DNA from: Alcaligenaceae bacterium
Lineage (GTDB): Bacteria > Pseudomonadota > Gammaproteobacteria > Burkholderiales > Burkholderiaceae_B
Reading direction: 5' to 3'
DNA: 64,000 nt
Assembly: GCA_013416395.1 (NCBI GenBank)
Contig: JACCEP010000001.1
Location: forward strand, 682,001 to 746,000
Position numbers and translations under genes: made by a program. Below the pieces are notes generated by a model. It did no database searches and was not told where the DNA came from. It saw only the letters and a program-made list of their open reading frames with translations. Positions 9,155 through 19,063 of the stretch are shown piece by piece. Position 1 is the stretch's first letter; each line of letters opens with the position of its first letter.

Positions 9155-12022
9155 TTAGCCCACGGCCGAGGGTTGCGGGGCTAACAGCAGCGGTTTCAAG
9201 TAGCTGCCGGTATGGCTGGCAGGTTCTGCTGCCACCTCTTCAGGCGTGCCCTGGGCCACAATCTGCCCGCCACCGCTGCCACCCTCGGGGCCCATGTCAA
9301 TAACCCAGTCTGCGGTCTTGATGACATCGAGGTTGTGTTCGATGACGACGACGGTGTTGCCAGCTTCCACCAGTTTGCGCAGTACGTCGAGCAACAGGGC
9401 AATGTCCTGAAAATGCAGGCCGGTGGTGGGTTCGTCCAGAATGTACAGCGTGCGGCCCGTGCTGCGTTTTGACAGTTCGAGCGACAGTTTGACGCGCTGG
9501 GCTTCACCGCCTGACAGTGTGGTGGCGCTCTGCCCCAGTCTCAGGTAAGACAGGCCTACGTCCATCAGCGTGTCTAGCTTGCGGGCAATCGATGGCACCG
9601 ATGAAAAATAGGTTTGAGCTTGTTCTACGGTGAGATCAAGCACTTCACTTACGTTTTTACCCCGGTAGCGTATGTCGAGTGTTTCTCGGTTGTAGCGTTT
9701 TCCGCTGCAGACATCGCAAGAGACGTACAGGTCAGGCAGAAAATGCATTTCAACCTTGACCACACCGTCGCCCTGACACGCTTCGCAGCGACCCCCTTTA
9801 ACGTTGAAGGAGAAGCGCCCGGGGCCATAACCGCGGGTTCGCGACTCTGGCACGCCGGCGAACAGCTCGCGAATGGGCGTAAACATGCCCGTATACGTGG
9901 CGGGATTGCTGCGAGGCGTGCGGCCAATAGGGCTTTGATCGACATTGATGATTTTGTCGAAATTTGACAAGCCCTCAAGTGCGTCAAAAGGCGCCGGTTC
10001 CGTCTGAGCGCGGTGCAGGCGCTGTGCCACAGCAGTTGCCAGTGTGTCATTGATCAGCGTGGACTTGCCGGAGCCCGATACGCCGGTTATGCATACCAGT
10101 CGGCCAGCAGGAATAGCCAGATTGACCGCTTTAAGGTTGTTGCCACGGCAGCCTTTGATTTCAAGCCGGGGCGTGTCAGCGTCTACCGGACGCCGTGTGG
10201 GGATGGCAATGCGGCGTGTGCCACTCAAATACTGACCTGTGAGTGACTGGGTGTTGCGCATTAACTCGTCGGGTGTACCCTGGGCTACTACCTGCCCGCC
10301 GTGCTCGCCTGCACCGGGGCCCATATCGAGAACGAAATCGGCGGAGCGGATCATGTCTTCATCGTGCTCGACGACAATAACGCTATTGCCCAGGTCGCGC
10401 AGATGTTGCAAGGTTTTGATGAGCCTGTCGTTGTCACGCTGATGCAGGCCTATGGACGGCTCGTCGAGTACATACATAACGCCGGTAAGGCCCGAGCCGA
10501 TCTGGCTGGCAAGACGAATACGCTGAGCTTCACCCCCAGAAATGGTGTCGGCACTGCGGTCGAGCGACAGATAGTTGAGCCCGACGTTGTTCAGAAACTC
10601 GAGGCGCGCCTCAATTTCGCGCACAATGCGCTGGGCTATTTCTTTTTTGGCACCGGTCAGTTCAAGCGCCCGAAACCAGGCCAGACAGGCAGACAGTGAA
10701 AGTGCTTCGACTTCAAAAATGGCGCGGCCCAGACGCTGGCCTTCGCCAATTTCATTGCCCAGCAGCACATTGCGCGCTTCGGTACGCAGGCGAGCGCCAC
10801 CACAATCGGGGCACACATTTACCTGGCGGTATTTGCCCAGCTCTTCGCGTACTGCGCTGGAGTCGGTTTCACGCCAGCGTCGTTCGAGATTGGGCACAAT
10901 GCCTTCAAAAGCGTGTTTTTTTACGGTGCTGCGACCTTTTTCATTTAGATAAAGAAACGGTATTTTTTCTTCGCCCGAGCCATACAACACGCGCTGACGG
11001 ATGTCTTCGGGCAGTTCTTCGAACGGCGTTTCGATGTCAAATTGATAATGGGCCGCCAGGCTTGTGAGCAGCGTATGGGTAAACGCATTGCGGCGGTCCC
11101 ATCCATTGATCGCGCCGCTGGCCAGGCTGAGCTCGGGAAACGCCACAATGCGTTTGGGGTCGAACACCTCAACACAACCCAGGCCGTCACAGGAGGGGCA
11201 AGCACCCACGGGGTTGTTGAAGCTGAACAGACGCGGCTCAAGCTCGGTAAGGCTGTAATGACAAATGGGGCAGGCGTAATGAACGGAAAATGCAAACTCT
11301 TCGCCGGTATCCATGTTGAGCGCAATGGCGCGGCCCTGAGCCAGACCCAGAGCGGTCTCAAAGCTTTCGGCCAGGCGTTGCTTGCTCTCTGGCTTGACCC
11401 GCAGGCGGTCGACGACCACGTCAAAGTCATGCTTTTCGGTTTTGCGCAAAGGCTCGAGTTCGTCTATGGACACCATCTGGCCATCTACACGCAGGCGTAC
11501 AAAGCCCTGTGCCTGCAAGCTGACACACTCATCCTCGAAGCTGCCTTTGCGGTCTCTGGCCAGCGGCGCAAGAATAGCCAAACGGGTATCGGCAACCAGC
11601 CCCAGCACTTTGTCGACCATTTGACTGACACTTTGGGCCTGAAGAGGCAAATGGTGATCAGGGCAAAAGGGCGTGCCGACACGTGCGTAAAGCAGGCGCA
11701 GGTAATCGTGAATTTCGGTAATGGTGCCGACAGTGGAGCGCGGGTTATGGCCTGCCGATTTTTGTTCGATGGAGATGGCCGGCGAGAGGCCTTCGATCAG
11801 ATCGACATCGGGTTTGTCCATTAACTGCAGAAACTGTCGTGCATAGGCCGACAGGCTTTCGACGTAACGGCGCTGGCCTTCGGCATACAAGGTGTCGAAC
11901 GCCAGTGACGACTTGCCCGACCCCGACAGGCCGGTTACCACCACCAGTTTGTGGCGTGGCAGGTCGACGGAAATGTTCTTTAGATTGTGCGTTCGGGCAC
12001 CGCGGATGCGTATCGCTTCCAT
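9155..12022 (-). CDS. uvrA: Excinuclease ABC subunit A
   Basis: DNA-damage recognition ATPase of nucleotide excision repair, 955 residues. It carries two ABC ATPase modules: Walker [13 protein letters not shown] (near residue 31) and [12 protein letters not shown] (near 650), each with a signature such as LSGGEAQR and a Walker B ending LDEPS or LDEPT. Zinc-finger cysteines occur as CPICHYSL...CPSC and CEACQGDG...CDVC. It is convergent with dgt and divergent from the MFS gene. I saw no convincing LexA box upstream. Confidence 0.98.
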   Translation of the reverse strand: MEAIRIRGARTHNLKNISVDLPRHKLVVVTGLSGSGKSSLAFDTLYAEGQRRYVESLSAYARQFLQLMDKPDVDLIEGLSPAISIEQKSAGHNPRSTVGTITEIHDYLRLLYARVGTPFCPDHHLPLQAQSVSQMVDKVLGLVADTRLAILAPLARDRKGSFEDECVSLQAQGFVRLRVDGQMVSIDELEPLRKTEKHDFDVVVDRLRVKPESKQRLAESFETALGLAQGRAIALNMDTGEEFAFSVHYACPICHYSLTELEPRLFSFNNPVGACPSCDGLGCVEVFDPKRIVAFPELSLASGAINGWDRRNAFTHTLLTSLAAHYQFDIETPFEELPEDIRQRVLYGSGEEKIPFLYLNEKGRSTVKKHAFEGIVPNLERRWRETDSSAVREELGKYRQVNVCPDCGGARLRTEARNVLLGNEIGEGQRLGRAIFEVEALSLSACLAWFRALELTGAKKEIAQRIVREIEARLEFLNNVGLNYLSLDRSADTISGGEAQRIRLASQIGSGLTGVMYVLDEPSIGLHQRDNDRLIKTLQHLRDLGNSVIVVEHDEDMIRSADFVLDMGPGAGEHGGQVVAQGTPDELMRNTQSLTGQYLSGTRRIAIPTRRPVDADTPRLEIKGCRGNNLKAVNLAIPAGRLVCITGVSGSGKSTLINDTLATAVAQRLHRAQTEPAPFDALEGLSNFDKIINVDQSPIGRTPRSNPATYTGMFTPIRELFAGVPESRTRGYGPGRFSFNVKGGRCEACQGDGVVKVEMHFLPDLYVSCDVCSGKRYNRETLDIRYRGKNVSEVLDLTVEQAQTYFSSVPSIARKLDTLMDVGLSYLRLGQSATTLSGGEAQRVKLSLELSKRSTGRTLYILDEPTTGLHFQDIALLLDVLRKLVEAGNTVVVIEHNLDVIKTADWVIDMGPEGGSGGGQIVAQGTPEEVAAEPASHTGSYLKPLLLAPQPSAVG

Positions 12023-12197
12023 AGGGTTTGGGGTCCAACTCTTTATTTAGGCTAACTTGTTACTATAACGCGCCGGCCTTCGCCGTGCGTTACCGGGTGC
12101 TAAGTTGATGCGACGGGCAGCGGCCAGAAGGTTTCGTTGGGGCCGGTCATGTGGATATGTCGGCGCACCTTTTTCCGGCATGGTTTAATTGAGCATT

Positions 12198-13406
12198 ATG
12201 CGTACAAACTCTGCATCTGCCGCCAAGCCTACCCGGGCTCGGCTAAAGCTCACTGCGCTCGAACGCAAAGCCAGCATTGCGCTGGCATTGTTGTTTGCGA
12301 CGCGCATGTTGGGCCTGTTTCTGCTTACTCCCGTCTTTGCAGTGGCTGCTCTTACGATTCCGGGGGGCGACAATGCTGCCAGGGTGGGCCTGGCGCTGGG
12401 CGCTTACGGCCTGACTCAGGCCATTATGCAGATACCTCTGGGCATGGCTTCAGACCGATGGGGGCGACGTCCCGTCATTGTGTTTGGCATGGTGCTGTTT
12501 GTTGTGGGCGGCGTTATCTGTGCCATGGCCAAAAACGTTGACTGGATTCTGGTCGGACGCATCGTACAGGGCGTGGGGGCTGTGTCGGCGGCCATTACCG
12601 CCTGGGTAGCGGATGCCACCCGGCCCGAGGTGCGCACGCGTGCCATGGCCATGATTGGCGGCTCCATTGGCATTTCGTTTGCTGTCTCGCTGGTGATCTC
12701 GCCGATGTTGGTGGGCGAGTTCGGGCTTTCAGGGCTGTTCTGGGCCATCAGTCTGCTGGGTTTCGTTTGCTTGCTGATTGCCAGTTTTGTGGTGCCTTCG
12801 GTACCCCAGGCGCGTATGCCAATTATTCAGGCCCGTGTGCGTGACGTGCTGCACCACGCCGATCTGCTGCGTCTTAATTTTGGCGTGTTCTGTTTGCACT
12901 TTGTGTTGATGGCGCTGTTTATTGTTGCGCCGGGGTTACTGGCCACGTTGGGTGGATATGACACTTCTACTCTCTGGGAAGTGTATCTGCCGGTTATCTT
13001 GCTGTCGTTTGTGCTCATGGTGCCGGCAGTGTTTTATACCGAAACTCGCCATGCGCATAAAATTGCGCTCGAAATCGCGGTGGCAGGGCTGGTGGTTGTG
13101 CTGGCGTTGATGCCTCTGGCACGGCATAACTTTCTGGCTCTGGTGGCCTTGATGGTTGGGTTCTTCATTGCCTTTAACATTCTTGAAGCCCTGCAACCGT
13201 CGCTGGTGTCACGCGTGGCACCGCCCGAGTACAAAGGGTTGGCCCTGGGGTTTTACAACACAGCCCAATCGCTGGGTGTGTTTATGGGGGCAACGGTAGG
13301 CGGGTTGCTGGCCGCTTCAGGGCGTAGCTCTGCCGTGTTTTTGCTGTCAGCCGGGCTGACATTTGTCTGGTTTTTGACCGCGCGTGGGTTCAAGGACAAA
13401 ACCTGA
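12198..13406 (+). CDS. MFS transporter (YajR/drug-exporter type)
   Basis: Twelve-segment inner-membrane transporter of the major facilitator superfamily, 402 residues. The MFS motif A appears as GMASDRWGRRPVIV in the loop between segments 2 and 3, and GLALGFYNTAQSLGVFMG lies in the C-terminal half. Substrate is unknown; sequence style is that of proton-driven drug or sugar exporters. The ATG at 12198 is preferred over an in-frame TTG nine bases earlier. Its place between divergent uvrA and ssb is a recurrent arrangement in Alcaligenaceae and does not itself imply a role in DNA repair. Confidence 0.85.
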   Translation: MRTNSASAAKPTRARLKLTALERKASIALALLFATRMLGLFLLTPVFAVAALTIPGGDNAARVGLALGAYGLTQAIMQIPLGMASDRWGRRPVIVFGMVLFVVGGVICAMAKNVDWILVGRIVQGVGAVSAAITAWVADATRPEVRTRAMAMIGGSIGISFAVSLVISPMLVGEFGLSGLFWAISLLGFVCLLIASFVVPSVPQARMPIIQARVRDVLHHADLLRLNFGVFCLHFVLMALFIVAPGLLATLGGYDTSTLWEVYLPVILLSFVLMVPAVFYTETRHAHKIALEIAVAGLVVVLALMPLARHNFLALVALMVGFFIAFNILEALQPSLVSRVAPPEYKGLALGFYNTAQSLGVFMGATVGGLLAASGRSSAVFLLSAGLTFVWFLTARGFKDKT

Positions 13407-13581
13407 AGGGCGTGGCGTGGCGAGGCATGGCCGCCCGCGTAGCCTGGGCGGGGGTGGGCAGGGTTTGAATAGCTTGCCGCATGCGGGGCGGGCAAATTGT
13501 GCGCGCACCGGGTAGCCCCGTCACTTCAAAATAGTCGATAATGACGTATCCATCTAAATTTTCAGATCTAAAGGTGTTCTT

Positions 13582-14094
13582 ATGGCCTCAGTAAATAAAG
13601 TCATTCTCGTCGGCAACCTGGGTCGCGACCCCGAAGTCCGCTACAGCCCGGACGGCGCGGCCATTTGTAACGTTTCCATTGCCACGACCTCTGCCTGGAA
13701 AGACAAGGCATCCGGCGAGCGCCGCGAAGAAACCGAATGGCATCGCGTCGTGTTTTACAACCGCCTGGCCGAGATTGCCGGCGAGTATTTGAAAAAAGGC
13801 CGGTCAGTGTATGTTGAAGGCCGCCTCAAAACCCGTAAATGGCAAGACAAAGAAACCGGCGCTGACCGCTACAGCACTGACATTGTTGCTGACCAAATGC
13901 AGATGTTGGGCGGTCGCGAGGGCGGTGAAGGCAGCATGGGCGGTGGTGGTGATAACTACAACCAGGCGCCCCCGCAGCAGCAACAGCGTGCACCGCGTCC
14001 CGCCCAGGGCCAGCAGCAAAGCCAGGGTCGCCCTGCCGCTGCAGCGCCTGCCGCCGCCAATCTGGCTGACATGGATGACGATATCCCGTTCTAA
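13582..14094 (+). CDS. ssb: Single-stranded DNA-binding protein
   Basis: Tetrameric ssDNA-binding protein of replication, repair and recombination, 170 residues. The OB fold occupies about 1-110, beginning [18 protein letters not shown], with the WHRVVFY core. A Gly/Gln/Pro-rich flexible linker follows. The conserved acidic tip DMDDDIPF, which docks partner proteins, ends the protein. It is followed by a strong bidirectional terminator at 14162-14196. Confidence 0.97.
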   Translation: MASVNKVILVGNLGRDPEVRYSPDGAAICNVSIATTSAWKDKASGERREETEWHRVVFYNRLAEIAGEYLKKGRSVYVEGRLKTRKWQDKETGADRYSTDIVADQMQMLGGREGGEGSMGGGGDNYNQAPPQQQQRAPRPAQGQQQSQGRPAAAAPAAANLADMDDDIPF

Positions 14095-14161
14095 GTTGGC
14101 TGAAAGCTGTTCAGGGCGTTCGCGGGTGTAAGTTCTGTAGCAGTAATTACGTTGCAACACT

Positions 14162-14196
14162 AAAAAGCCTGTAACCATAGTAGTTACAGGCTTTTT
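14162..14196. terminator. Bidirectional rho-independent terminator after ssb
   Basis: AAAAAGCCTGTAAC (14162-14175) and GTTACAGGCTTTTT (14183-14196) form a perfect 14-bp stem with a 7-nt loop. A-run and T-run flanks make it work on both strands. The group II intron-like fragment begins six bases after the stem. Confidence 0.92.
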
Positions 14197-14201
14197 CTTT
14201 G

Positions 14202-14400
14202 GTGCGCCCAGCATGAACTGACGCCCATAGGTTGATCAGCGTGAACGAAGCCAGGCGCAACCGCATGATCAGGGCGACTGGCATAGGTCCGGCGGTCATG
14301 CAGCGAACGAGTGCGTGCTTATCAGGGGAGGCCTCGCCTTGAGCCTGAAAGGGTAACGGTGTCGAGCCGGAGCGAAGAGTCAGCAAAGGTCGTAGTAGTG
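14202..14400 (+). mobile_element. Candidate 5' fragment of a group II intron
   Basis: The non-coding stretch after the ssb terminator opens with GTGCGCCCAGCATGAACTG, matching the GUGYG start of group II introns. It ends with GAAGAGTCAGCAAAGGTCGT, resembling the region just before or at the start of intron-encoded reverse transcriptases (translated: EESAKVVVV). I find no reverse transcriptase, domain V or 3' end, and the sequence runs into the stop codon of the SDR gene. Insertion immediately downstream of a terminator stem is the target habit of bacterial class C introns. If correct, this is a truncated remnant. Recognition is from memory of intron ends, not alignment. Confidence 0.5.
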
Positions 14401-14419
14401 TGGGCAAGGAGGCTGCACC

Positions 14420-15193
14420 TCACCCAATCGACGCCCCGCCGTCAACAGCCAGGTACTGGCCCGTTACATGGCGTGAGGCTTCACTGGCCAGAAACAGGGC
14501 AGCGCCTTTAAGGTCATCGTCGCCGCCCAGCCTGCGCAGCGGGGTATTGGCGATGATGCCGTCCGCCATTTTGTCGAGTAGCCCTGCCGTCATTTTTGAT
14601 GGAAAAAACCCGGGGCAGATGGCGTTGACGTTAATGCCATAGTGCCCCCACTCTGACGCCAGGGCACGGGTAAAGTTGATGGCCGCCGCTTTTGACGTGT
14701 GATAACCAATGGTGTGTACGCCCGGGCGCATGCCTTTGAGCCCGGCTACCGAAGCGATGTTAATGATTTTGCCGTGGCCGCGGGGGATCATGCAGCGGCG
14801 ACCTACTTCGCGCGCCAGAAAGAAGGGGGCGCTGACGTTCAGGTTGATGACTTTATGCCATGCCTCGTCGGGGTGTTCTTCGGTGGGGGCGCCCCAGGTT
14901 GTACCGGCGTTGTTCACAAGAATGTCTATGTCGCCCGAGCCGGCGATGGCTGTGTCCACCATTTGCGGAATGGTGTCGAAGTCTTGCAAGTCACTGACAA
15001 TGGTCTGCACGGTTATGCCCATGCCTTCGAGGTGTGTTTTTGCCTCTTCAAGCTCGTGCGCTTTGCGTGCCGTGATGACGACCTTGCAACCCATCTCGCC
15101 CAGTGCCTCGGCAATCTGCAGCCCCAGGCCGCGCGACCCGCCTGTTATCAGTGCCACTTTGCCATCGAGCTGGAACAGTGCTTTTACACTCAT
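14420..15193 (-). CDS. SDR family oxidoreductase
   Basis: Classical short-chain dehydrogenase of 257 residues. The cofactor motif is TGGSRGLG near residue 17, followed by NNAG, the catalytic Ser in NIASVAG, and the YHTSK active-site Tyr/Lys. Its overall form (gluconate 5-dehydrogenase or 3-oxoacyl-ACP reductase-like) does not fix the substrate. It stands alone on the minus strand, divergent from ddpX, with the intron-like fragment abutting its stop codon. The upstream interval 15194-15490 shows nothing else I can identify. Confidence 0.85.
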   Translation of the reverse strand: MSVKALFQLDGKVALITGGSRGLGLQIAEALGEMGCKVVITARKAHELEEAKTHLEGMGITVQTIVSDLQDFDTIPQMVDTAIAGSGDIDILVNNAGTTWGAPTEEHPDEAWHKVINLNVSAPFFLAREVGRRCMIPRGHGKIINIASVAGLKGMRPGVHTIGYHTSKAAAINFTRALASEWGHYGINVNAICPGFFPSKMTAGLLDKMADGIIANTPLRRLGGDDDLKGAALFLASEASRHVTGQYLAVDGGASIG

Positions 15194-15490
15194 ACAAACC
15201 TCTTTGTGATGAAATTATTGTTAACGGATAAAGGAGGATGCGCTCCGCTACCATGGTGATTGGAATGCTGGGTTGTTCTGCTATGCAGATCAGCGTTCTG
15301 CCGATACGCCATAGTAAGACCTGAGCTTCGAGGTGTAAATCAGCGCAAGGGTAAACACGGGGGTATGGACGGACGATGTGCAAAGCAATGCCCTGCCTTA
15401 TCGGCTATCGTAATAAATGGCACCATGTATGCCGCAATGCAGCGACTTTCTCAGGTTTTTTTTACCGGCAACGCCATCTATCGCTTATTC

Positions 15491-16120
15491 ATGCACGCTA
15501 CTTCTCATCTCGCCACAGACTCCGCTTCTGCATTGGTCACCATTACACCGCCTGATTTCCCGGTGATTATTGACCTCGTTTATGCAACGCCTCGAAACTT
15601 CACCGGGCATGTTGTTTATGCGCAGGCGCAATGTGCCTTGCACGCAGACGCGGCGGCCTGCTTGGCGCGGGCTGCGCAGGCGGCGCGTCGTGCAGGCTAT
15701 ACCCTTAAAATTTATGATGCCTACCGGCCTCCTGCGGCACAGGCAGTATTCTGGGCTTTGTGTCCTGATCCGCGCTATGTGTCGGACGTGTCGGTAGGCT
15801 CACATCATTCGCGTGGTGTTGCGGTCGATGTCACCCTAATGGACGGTAATGGGTGTGAACTCGATATGGGTACGGGCTTTGACGCCATGGAAGCACACTC
15901 GCATCATGACTGTGATGACCTTTCTTTTGAGGCGCAACGCAACCGCAGCATGCTACTGGGCATTATGTTGCATGCAGGCTTTAAGGCCATCGCAACGGAG
16001 TGGTGGCACTATGAATTACCCGATGCTCATCGCTACCCTTTGCTCGACAGCGATGTAGTCTTGGTGCGTGAGATCACGGAAGGTGCAAACACTGCAGTCC
16101 CGCAGGGGACGTTGGGTTAA
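15491..16120 (+). CDS. ddpX: D-alanyl-D-alanine dipeptidase (VanX/DdpX family)
   Basis: Zinc dipeptidase that hydrolyses D-Ala-D-Ala. With the start at 15491 the protein is 209 residues, close to VanX and DdpX. Family catalytic residues are present: R79 in DAYRPP, zinc ligands H106 and D113 in SHHSRGVAVD, E170 and H173 in EWWHYE. The spacing matches VanX closely. An in-frame ATG at 15425 would add 22 residues; neither start has a strong ribosome-binding site. Five peptide-transport genes follow on the same strand, giving the order of the E. coli ddpXABCDF operon. A role in scavenging D-Ala-D-Ala from cell-wall turnover is inferred, not resistance. Confidence 0.88.
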   Translation: MHATSHLATDSASALVTITPPDFPVIIDLVYATPRNFTGHVVYAQAQCALHADAAACLARAAQAARRAGYTLKIYDAYRPPAAQAVFWALCPDPRYVSDVSVGSHHSRGVAVDVTLMDGNGCELDMGTGFDAMEAHSHHDCDDLSFEAQRNRSMLLGIMLHAGFKAIATEWWHYELPDAHRYPLLDSDVVLVREITEGANTAVPQGTLG

Positions 16121-16336
16121 CTGTGCACCCAGTATGCACATGCAATAACGCCATGATCCATGCCGGACGGCGACCTTGCAGACGGATGTGGGTAAAGCCT
16201 ACTGCACCTCTTCACGTTGTTCATTTCAAAAACTAGGGTAAATCCCCCTGCAGCCAAATGGGTTGCGGACGGTAAGCTGGCAGCTTGGCCGCAAGGCCAG
16301 CAAGTCAATCTGTCGTTCCCTTTTCGGAGTATCCCC

Positions 16337-17923
16337 ATGGTTTCGCAAAGTACTTCTCCGCGTTATGCCTTTGGCGCGGGCAGGAAATATCTGGTGTCGG
16401 TCATGGCAGGCATCAGCCTGGCAACCTTGTCGCTGGCGGTTGGTGCCGTTACGCCGCCTGATACGCTGGTTATTGGAAAGGCGGCAGATCCGCAGACGCT
16501 AGACCCTGCGGTCACGATTGATAACAACGACTGGACGGTCACGTACCCCGCCTACCAGAAGCTGATGCGTTACAAGCAGGTTAACGGCAAGGGCTCTACC
16601 GAGGTAGAGGGTGATCTGGCAGAAAGCTGGGAGGTTACGCCTGACAACCTTACCTGGACGTTCAAGCTGCGCCCTGGGCAAAAATTTGATGATGGTTCTG
16701 ATGTAACTGCCGAAGCCGTCAAGTTTTCGTTCGAGCGTTTGTTGAAAGCCAAGCAGGGGCCCTCTGAAGCGTTTCCGGCATCGTTGAAAGTGACGGCGAC
16801 TGACCCGCTGACGGTGACGTTTACGCTTGAGAATTCTTTTGCTCCGTTTCTTTATACGCTGGCCAATAACGGTGCGGGCATTATTAACCCGAAAATCGTT
16901 AAAGAGCATGGCGATAAGGCAGACAGCTGGCTGTCCAGTCATACAGCCGGGTCGGGGCCTTACCGGCTGGTTTCCTGGCAGAAAGGGCAAGCCCTGACAC
17001 TGGAGAAAAACCCCCATTACGGCGGCAGCAAAAAGCCGACGCTGGACAAAATGGTGGTCAAAATCGTACCCGAGGCATCGTCCCGCCGCCTGCAACTACA
17101 GAAGGGCGATCTGGACGTGGCAGAAGATATGCCGGTTGACCAGGTTGTGGCGCTCAAGGCCACGCCATCGGTTACGGTGCATCAGTTTCCGTCGTTGCGT
17201 GTCACGTATCTGTATCTGAACAACAAGACGGGGCCTTTGAAGAACGCTGATATGCGGCATGCGGTTGTCGATGCCCTTGATTACCAGGGCATTATTGATG
17301 GCATTATGCTCAAGCAGGCGGTGCAGACGCGCGGCCCCATACCTGAAGGCATGTGGGGTTATGACGACTCGCTGCCTTTGCCCAAGCAGGATCTGGACGC
17401 GGCCAAAGCGGCGCTTAAGCGTTCAGGTGAATCCAAGCCGTCGCTGTTGCTGCGTTACTCAACGCGCGACCCCAACTGGGAACCCATTGCGCTTACCGTG
17501 CAGGCTAACTTGGCCAGCATTGGCGTTAATGTAAAGCTCGAAAAACTGGCAAACGCGACACTGCGTGAGAACCTGGGCAAGGGCGACTTCGATATCTCTA
17601 TAGGTAACTGGAGCCCTGATTTCGCCGACCCGTATATGTTTACCAGCTACTGGTTTGATTCAGACAAGCAAGGGCTGGCCGGTAATCGCTCGTTCTATTC
17701 CAATCCTCAAGTTGATACCTGGTTGCGAGAGGCCGCCGTGCTGGCCGATCAGGGTAAGCGTGCTGCGCTTTATAAGCAGGTGCAGCAGCAGGTGGTAAAA
17801 GATGCTGCTTATGCGTATTTGTACCAGACCAATTACCAGGCAGCCATGCGTAATGACGTTAAAGGTTATGTTTTTAACCCCATGCTTGAGGCTGTTTTCA
17901 ACGTGGCAGACATGAGCAAGTAG
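16337..17923 (+). CDS. ddpA: Dipeptide ABC transporter, periplasmic substrate-binding protein
   Basis: Family 5 extracellular solute-binding protein of 528 residues. The signal peptide (about 1-35, ending near LSLAVGAV) is followed by TPPDTLVIGKAADPQTLDPA, DLAESWEVTPDNLTWTFKLR and KFDDGSDVTAEAVKFSFER, typical of DppA/OppA proteins. GGAG seven bases before the ATG at 16337 fixes the start. As the first gene of an A-B-C-D-F importer set behind ddpX, it probably binds dipeptides such as D-Ala-D-Ala; the ligand cannot be read from sequence. Confidence 0.9.
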   Translation: MVSQSTSPRYAFGAGRKYLVSVMAGISLATLSLAVGAVTPPDTLVIGKAADPQTLDPAVTIDNNDWTVTYPAYQKLMRYKQVNGKGSTEVEGDLAESWEVTPDNLTWTFKLRPGQKFDDGSDVTAEAVKFSFERLLKAKQGPSEAFPASLKVTATDPLTVTFTLENSFAPFLYTLANNGAGIINPKIVKEHGDKADSWLSSHTAGSGPYRLVSWQKGQALTLEKNPHYGGSKKPTLDKMVVKIVPEASSRRLQLQKGDLDVAEDMPVDQVVALKATPSVTVHQFPSLRVTYLYLNNKTGPLKNADMRHAVVDALDYQGIIDGIMLKQAVQTRGPIPEGMWGYDDSLPLPKQDLDAAKAALKRSGESKPSLLLRYSTRDPNWEPIALTVQANLASIGVNVKLEKLANATLRENLGKGDFDISIGNWSPDFADPYMFTSYWFDSDKQGLAGNRSFYSNPQVDTWLREAAVLADQGKRAALYKQVQQQVVKDAAYAYLYQTNYQAAMRNDVKGYVFNPMLEAVFNVADMSK

Positions 17924-17933
17924 GCGGCGCTGC

Positions 17934-18950
17934 ATGTCGTGGTTCACGATAGTAAGAAAACGCCTGCCAGGTGTGGTGATGGTGGTGATCGGGGTGTCGC
18001 TGATCACCTTCATCATCTCTCACCTTATTCCGGGCGACCCGGCGCGGCTTATTGCCGGGGACCGAGCCACAGATGAAATTGTTGCAGCCATACGCACCAA
18101 GCTGGGTCTGGATGTGCCGTTGTATCAGCAATACTGGAATTATCTTGTAGGGCTGGTACACGGCGATCTGGGTACCTCCATACGTACCGGCAGGCCAGTG
18201 CTGGAAGACATTGCCGCCTTTTTTCCGGCCACGCTTGAATTGGCCCTGGTCGCGTTGGTTCTGGCGACGGTGGTAGGTATTCCGCTGGGGGTGCTGTCGG
18301 CGGTTTATCGTAACAAGCCTATCGATCAGCTGGTGCGTACTATTTCAGTGACAGGGATTTCGACTCCGGCCTTCTGGTTGGGGCTGGGTTTGATTGTGCT
18401 TTTTTACGGGCGGCTGGGCTGGTTTCCTGGTGGCGGTCGGCTGGAGCAGGGCATGGCGCCGCCCACCGATATTACGGGCCTTTTTTTGGTTGATTCATTG
18501 CTCACCTGGAATATTCCGGTTTTTTTCAATGCGTTAAAGCATTTGGTGCTTCCCGCATTTACGCTGGGCTTTGTTCACCTGGGTGTCGTGGCGCGGCAGA
18601 TTCGTTCGGCCATGCTGGAGCAACTGGGTGAAGACTATGTACGTACGGCGCGTGCGTTTGGCTTGTCGCGTTGGGCTGTAGTGTTTCGTCAGGCTTTGCC
18701 CAATGCCTTGATCCCGTCGGTGACGGTGTTGGGCTTGGCGCTTGGTGACTTGCTGTATGGCGCGGTGCTGACCGAAACGGTGTTTGGCTGGCCGGGCATG
18801 GGCGCTTATGTCGTGGAATCCATACAGGCCCTGGATTTTCCTGCTGTCATGGGGTTTGCCGTGGTGGTGTCTTTTGCTTATGTGCTGGTCAACTTGCTGG
18901 TCGATTTGCTGTATCGATGGCTTGATCCGCGTATTACGGGGGTTACCTAG
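17934..18950 (+). CDS. ddpB: Dipeptide ABC transporter permease (DppB type)
   Basis: Inner-membrane permease of 338 residues with six membrane segments and the DppB N-terminal signature: a first segment, then HLIPGDPARLIAGDRA. The permease (EAA-type) loop near GEDYVRTARAFGLSRW contacts the ATPase. It follows the binding-protein gene by 10 bp and precedes the second permease gene. About 110 bp separate it from the GTG start I chose for ddpC. Confidence 0.92.
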   Translation: MSWFTIVRKRLPGVVMVVIGVSLITFIISHLIPGDPARLIAGDRATDEIVAAIRTKLGLDVPLYQQYWNYLVGLVHGDLGTSIRTGRPVLEDIAAFFPATLELALVALVLATVVGIPLGVLSAVYRNKPIDQLVRTISVTGISTPAFWLGLGLIVLFYGRLGWFPGGGRLEQGMAPPTDITGLFLVDSLLTWNIPVFFNALKHLVLPAFTLGFVHLGVVARQIRSAMLEQLGEDYVRTARAFGLSRWAVVFRQALPNALIPSVTVLGLALGDLLYGAVLTETVFGWPGMGAYVVESIQALDFPAVMGFAVVVSFAYVLVNLLVDLLYRWLDPRITGVT

Positions 18951-19063
18951 CGTGGTTGCTGTTGTTGGTCATTGCACGGTGGTGAGGTTTACGGCTGTAC
19001 CATGCGTGCCCGGTGTGTTGCACAGCTTGTGCAGCAACCCAAACTGTAAATGGGGTTTGCCTG

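Noticed and set aside
11042-11824. 260-residue plus-strand open frame inside uvrA
   Set aside because: Antisense shadow of uvrA in GC-rich DNA.
12023-12197. LexA (SOS) box between uvrA and the MFS gene
   Set aside because: I looked for CTGT-N8-ACAG and close variants and found none convincing.
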